Shown: positions 46,796-49,396 of the stretch, piece by piece
How the letters are laid out: each line of letters starts with the position of its first letter
Numbering within the stretch: the first letter of the stretch is position 1
Virus record (IMG/VR): IMGVR_UViG_3300011113_000170
Coordinates: 1-49,396 of that record
Strand: one strand, 5' to 3'
Length of the DNA: 49,396 nucleotides
Source of the DNA: a virus
Made by a program: the position numbers and the translations under genes
Notes under the pieces: generated by a model
The model's database searches: none
Told to the model about the DNA's origin: nothing
The model's input: only the letters and a program-made list of their open reading frames with translations

Positions 46796-47272
46796 TCACC
46801 CGTAGAAGACTGTAGCAGTTATGTTAGCGGGTAATCCCACGTAAATCCCATTGTCAGCAAGGATGCCTTCGCCGGGAACAAGGATAGAATACGCCACAGC
46901 GTTATAGCTATCGGCTTCCAGCAAGACGGTCATGTAGACATTCACGTTACCCGTACCAGATGCCGCCGTAGTAACCGTGAAGGAAGTGGCATTAGCCGTA
47001 AGAACGGTGTACTTGCCGTCCACGCCGCTACCGCTGGTGAAATCCATCCATACCGTATCACCAGCAACGAGACTATTCGCCACCGTAACCGTCATCGTAG
47101 TGGATACGATATTATACGTACCCGCTTGCGGATTATTGTCCATGAAAAGGGCGTTCCTCGCTGCCGCAGCTGCGTTAGCGGAGAGGATAGCCCCCTTCAG
47201 ACGGGTGCGGGAACCGTATATAACACCTGAAGTAGACCGGTGTTGGGATTTGACATCGTATTGCATACCCAT
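46796..47272 (-). CDS. Capsid-region structural protein, 158 residues
   Basis: The product (MGMQYDVKSQHRSTSGVIYG, SRTRLKGAILSANAAAAARN) then becomes beta-rich (TMTVTVANSLVAGDTVWMDF, TSFTVTTAASGTGNVNVYMT). It is probably a head decoration or capsid-associated protein, given its place shortly after the capsid gene. AGGAGGG upstream supports ATG 47272. No family confirmed. Confidence 0.65.
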   Translation of the reverse strand: MGMQYDVKSQHRSTSGVIYGSRTRLKGAILSANAAAAARNALFMDNNPQAGTYNIVSTTMTVTVANSLVAGDTVWMDFTSGSGVDGKYTVLTANATSFTVTTAASGTGNVNVYMTVLLEADSYNAVAYSILVPGEGILADNGIYVGLPANITATVFYG

Positions 47273-47296
47273 AGGGGTGGCCCTCCTATCGAGCTA

Positions 47297-47698
47297 TTAC
47301 GATGCGGTCGTAATCGCGGCCCAGCCTGTCGTGCCGTTCGTGTTGATGTACGCACGAGTTGAAGTCGAGCTACCATCGCTACGCAGGTAAAGCGAACCTT
47401 GAGCAGCCGAAACGGTCGGGGCACCGGAACCGAAATAGATGCCCATGTTGTTAGCCGTATTGGTTGCGATAAACGCAGAAGCGCCGCCAGCGACAAGCGC
47501 GACGTTGCTGTCAGCCGTGACGTTGCCAGTTGCCGCTACCGAAGCTGCCGTGACAGCACCAGTTGCCGCCAGAGAAGTAACCGACATGGCAGGGCCAAGG
47601 GTGGAGGTGACGGTAACCGTACCGGTCGATTGGTTGATCGAGATGGTCTCGAAGCCGTTCTCAGAACGTACCGGACCGTTGAACGTGGTATTCGCCAT
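47297..47698 (-). CDS. Capsid-proximal structural protein, MANTTFNGPVRSE type
   Basis: The 133-residue product starts MANTTFNGPVRSENGFETIS and is Ala/Thr/Ser-rich with repeating strands (SLAATGAVTAASVAATGNVT). The NGPVRSE-GF N-terminus is a common opening of structural proteins encoded beside capsid genes in aquatic phages. It ends GTTGWAAITTAS, a fibre-like C-terminus. It may be a decoration fibre. Confidence 0.7.
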   Translation of the reverse strand: MANTTFNGPVRSENGFETISINQSTGTVTVTSTLGPAMSVTSLAATGAVTAASVAATGNVTADSNVALVAGGASAFIATNTANNMGIYFGSGAPTVSAAQGSLYLRSDGSSTSTRAYINTNGTTGWAAITTAS

Positions 47699-47711
47699 TA
47701 TTTATCTCCGT

Positions 47712-47743
47712 GTAGTAGCACCTACCCATGCCGTCGCTACTAC
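47712..47743. repeat. Inverted repeat GTAGTAGC-N16-GCTACTAC
   Basis: Perfect 8-base arms (47712-47719 and 47736-47743) lie in the 101-base gap between the homing endonuclease and the structural gene downstream of it. No T-tract follows on the minus strand, so a hairpin in the 5' leader of the structural gene or a protein-binding site is more likely than a terminator. Confidence 0.4.
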
Positions 47744-47799
47744 GTCTGCTAGGGCAGTCGACACGGGTTAAACACCTAGTGGCGTACTTGTAGCACGGT

Positions 47800-48528
47800 T
47801 CAAACATCGTGGGAAGAGCCGACGTAGCGGAAGACCCAGCCTCGGTACGGACCGCGAGTAAGAGGTTTTTCAGACTTCACGGCTCGGTTCACTGTAGGTG
47901 GCGTTAGCCCAAAAGCTTCTCGGAGAGCTGCGATGCTGAGGAACGCTGTGACGACACCAGCCGGGTCGACTGCCTCGACGGCCTTACTGACCTTGGCCTT
48001 GAACGCATCAGAGCGGGGCTTACCGTAGTTATAGTTTTTCTCGCCAGACAGGCTAGCGCTGATCTTGGCGCGTACAGCGGCAGACTTTGGCTTACCCAGC
48101 AGGTACTGCCTGATTTTATCGCGGGACTCGGGGGTATGCGCGCGACCCCGGCTGTGGACCCCAATTGCCTCGCGGGCCTCGTCGGTATGCTTATACCCCC
48201 ACGTTGGGCTTAGCTCGCCACTCATACCGAGGAAGGGAGCGGTGGCGTCGGTGCCGATATTGTAGCAGTAGTCTTTCCCGACGTGCTCCTTGAGCCAGCG
48301 GTTTTCCGCAGCGAGCAGCTGTGCGCGGTCCTCAACCAGCTCAACCGCGACGAAGACAAACGCCTGCTCCCCGTACTTGTTCCACGCAGCCTGAAGATGA
48401 CGGTTTTTGTGTTTGCCGGTGCGCAGCTCCGAGAAATGCCGTGCCTTACGCTTCCGCAGGTTCACGGCGCTTCCAACGTAGAACTTGTTGTTCACGGCGT
48501 TGATGATTTTGTAGATGCCTTGGTTCAT
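47800..48528 (-). CDS. GIY-YIG homing endonuclease with NUMOD repeats
   Basis: The 242-residue product has the GIY-YIG catalytic domain at residues 4-90 (GIYKIINAVNN, FYVGSAVNLRKR, LQAAWNKYGEQAFVF, ENRWLKEHVG), then NUMOD3-type repeats (YKHTDEAREAIGVHSRGRAH, PESRDKIRQYLLGK, AAVRAKISASLSGEKN) and a C-terminal helix-turn-helix NUMOD1-like part (SIAALREAFGLTPPTVNRAV). AGGAGGTCGTC before ATG 48528 is a near-perfect ribosome-binding site. It is inserted between the capsid terminator and the next structural gene; a longer frame to 48609 would start inside the terminator. Confidence 0.93.
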   Translation of the reverse strand: MNQGIYKIINAVNNKFYVGSAVNLRKRKARHFSELRTGKHKNRHLQAAWNKYGEQAFVFVAVELVEDRAQLLAAENRWLKEHVGKDYCYNIGTDATAPFLGMSGELSPTWGYKHTDEAREAIGVHSRGRAHTPESRDKIRQYLLGKPKSAAVRAKISASLSGEKNYNYGKPRSDAFKAKVSKAVEAVDPAGVVTAFLSIAALREAFGLTPPTVNRAVKSEKPLTRGPYRGWVFRYVGSSHDV

Positions 48529-48580
48529 GACGACCTCCTGTGCTGGGGGTACATGAACTAAACGAATAACACAAGAAGAT

Positions 48581-48607
48581 AAAAAGGAGGGGGCCGAAGC
48601 CCCCTCC
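48581..48607 (-). terminator. Rho-independent terminator after the capsid gene
   Basis: Read on the minus strand, GGAGGGGGC-TTCG-GCCCCCTCC forms a 9-bp stem closed by a cUUCGg tetraloop and is followed by TTTTT. It lies 28 bases past the capsid stop codon and should reduce transcription into the endonuclease and downstream genes. Confidence 0.92.
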
Positions 48608-48635
48608 AAAAACCTAGACTTCCCTAGGGTTTAGC

Positions 48636-49396
48636 TCAAGCAGCGCCTTCGCTACCGTACATTCCGAGCGGATCCGACCACCCAAAACTGTAACGCTCGC
48701 GGCTCTTGTAGCGAACGTTACCGGTGTCGAAGTCACCATCCATGTTCTGCGCCATCGGCGTACGAACAAAGTGCTTCAGGCCGTTCGGCACATCGGTCGT
48801 CAGGAACCATGCGTCCGGGTCGGTCAGGAAGTGGTTGACCGTGTACCCTTCAGGGATGGAGCCGTTCGACTTGATGGCGTTGATGTCGTTGTCAGCGGTC
48901 GACACGCGGAGTTCGGTCTCCAGCAGTCGAGTCGCAACGAACATCAGGCTCGGCGGAACAACCAGCTTCTTCGGCTTAGCCGCGATCAGCAGGCCACGCT
49001 CGTCGGTCCACGCAGCAATCTGGATGACCGCAGCCTCAAGCGAGGTTTCGTTGAGGTCAGCCGCAGTGGCGGGGATGTTCGAGTTGACACCGCCACCAAC
49101 CAGCGGGTGCGAAGCCGAGAACAGAGCCACGCCGTCGCCACCGGGATAATCGGAGTCGAAGCCGTTGTTCAGGACAGCCGCAGCTTTGGTCTGCTTGGTG
49201 TACGCCATGGCACGAGCAAGTGCCTTGGTGTAGCGGGCCGACAGCGAGTCGTACAGGTTGTCTTCGATGGCTTCTTCCGTGATGGAAAACCCGAGAGCAA
49301 TCGTCTCGTGGTTGTAGCGAGCCGTCCAAGCTTCCTGCGCGTTGTCATAAGCGATGGCCGAACCTTCGTTCTTCACCGGCGCAGCCGAGAAGCCCG
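48636..49396 (-). CDS. Major capsid protein, N-terminus outside the window
   Basis: The visible 253 residues include ARYNHETIALGFSITEEAIE, DNLYDSLSARYTKALARAMA, AAVLNNGFDSDYPGGDGVAL, FSASHPLVGGG, LVVPPSLMFVATRLLETELR, WFLTTDVPNGLKHFVRTPMA and YKSRERYSFGWSDPLGMYGS. This matches HK97-fold major capsid proteins of many environmental phages. The frame stays open to the right edge, so the start codon is beyond it. A strong terminator follows. High expression is expected. Confidence 0.93.
   Translation of the reverse strand, partial: GFSAAPVKNEGSAIAYDNAQEAWTARYNHETIALGFSITEEAIEDNLYDSLSARYTKALARAMAYTKQTKAAAVLNNGFDSDYPGGDGVALFSASHPLVGGGVNSNIPATAADLNETSLEAAVIQIAAWTDERGLLIAAKPKKLVVPPSLMFVATRLLETELRVSTADNDINAIKSNGSIPEGYTVNHFLTDPDAWFLTTDVPNGLKHFVRTPMAQNMDGDFDTGNVRYKSRERYSFGWSDPLGMYGSEGAA

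Noticed and set aside
48529-48609. N-terminal extension of the GIY-YIG endonuclease to 48609.
   Set aside because: It would begin inside the capsid terminator; a near-perfect ribosome-binding site precedes ATG 48528.

Overview
The window is one large piece of a GC-rich tailed double-stranded DNA phage (Caudoviricetes). No host genes, rRNA, tRNA, CRISPR array or integrase were seen. The gene style suggests an uncultured aquatic phage: tightly packed short ORFs with ATGA, GTGA and TGATG stop/start overlaps, Gly-Gly-rich small basic virion-region proteins, an adaptor-type connector and no visible long tape measure. A short-tailed (podovirus-like) particle is the most likely morphology, but this is inferred. 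The spanin pair and GH19-type endolysin point to a Gram-negative host. Portal and terminase genes are not visible and probably lie beyond the right edge, upstream of the capsid gene.

The genome is split into two convergent arms. The left arm (1-16312, all + strand) carries early and replication genes. It starts with an XF1762-type acetyltransferase-like protein and a run of very small proteins. A VRR-NUC nuclease, a zinc-ribbon protein and a cytosine-methyltransferase-like enzyme follow. Next is a family A DNA polymerase with a proofreading domain and Leu at the position equivalent to E. coli Phe762. A methyltransferase/HTH/glycosyltransferase group and a DUF6378-like protein come after it. 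The arm ends with a recombination/replication block: Cas4/RecB-like nuclease, HNH-like protein, SNF2-like helicase, a candidate ssDNA-binding protein, an HTH protein and a 956-residue primase-helicase. About a dozen starts in this arm share an extended ribosome-binding sequence, AAGGAGCAAACC or GAGGAGCAAACC.

The arms meet at about 16.31-16.39 kb, where there is a strong + strand terminator and an orphan copy of the ribosome-binding motif facing the other way.

The right arm (16387-49396, all - strand, so it reads from the right edge leftwards) is the virion and lysis arm. In transcription order it holds: the major capsid protein (5' end outside the window); a terminator; a GIY-YIG homing endonuclease; capsid-proximal structural proteins; a second glycosyltransferase; a cluster of small basic proteins sharing a C-terminal ADGCA..GKT tag and a [M/Y/F]A[K/E/D/R]GG box; two adaptor/connector proteins with a LAGLIDADG endonuclease between them; a lysis cassette (holin-like proteins, endolysin, overlapping spanins); tail and receptor-binding proteins with tandem repeats; a nozzle-like tail protein; Gly/Ala-, Gln- and Pro-rich internal or tail proteins; and a 2014-residue polyvalent protein with a ParB-like domain, probably carried in the virion and ejected.

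The strongest leads for something undescribed are the shared C-terminal tag and Gly-Gly box in the 40.4-46.1 kb cluster and in two internal proteins, the arm-specific translation-start motif, the KRELS(D/E)LAKSL peptide shared by the SSB-like protein and the primase, and a holin-like membrane protein ending in a dockerin-like calcium loop.
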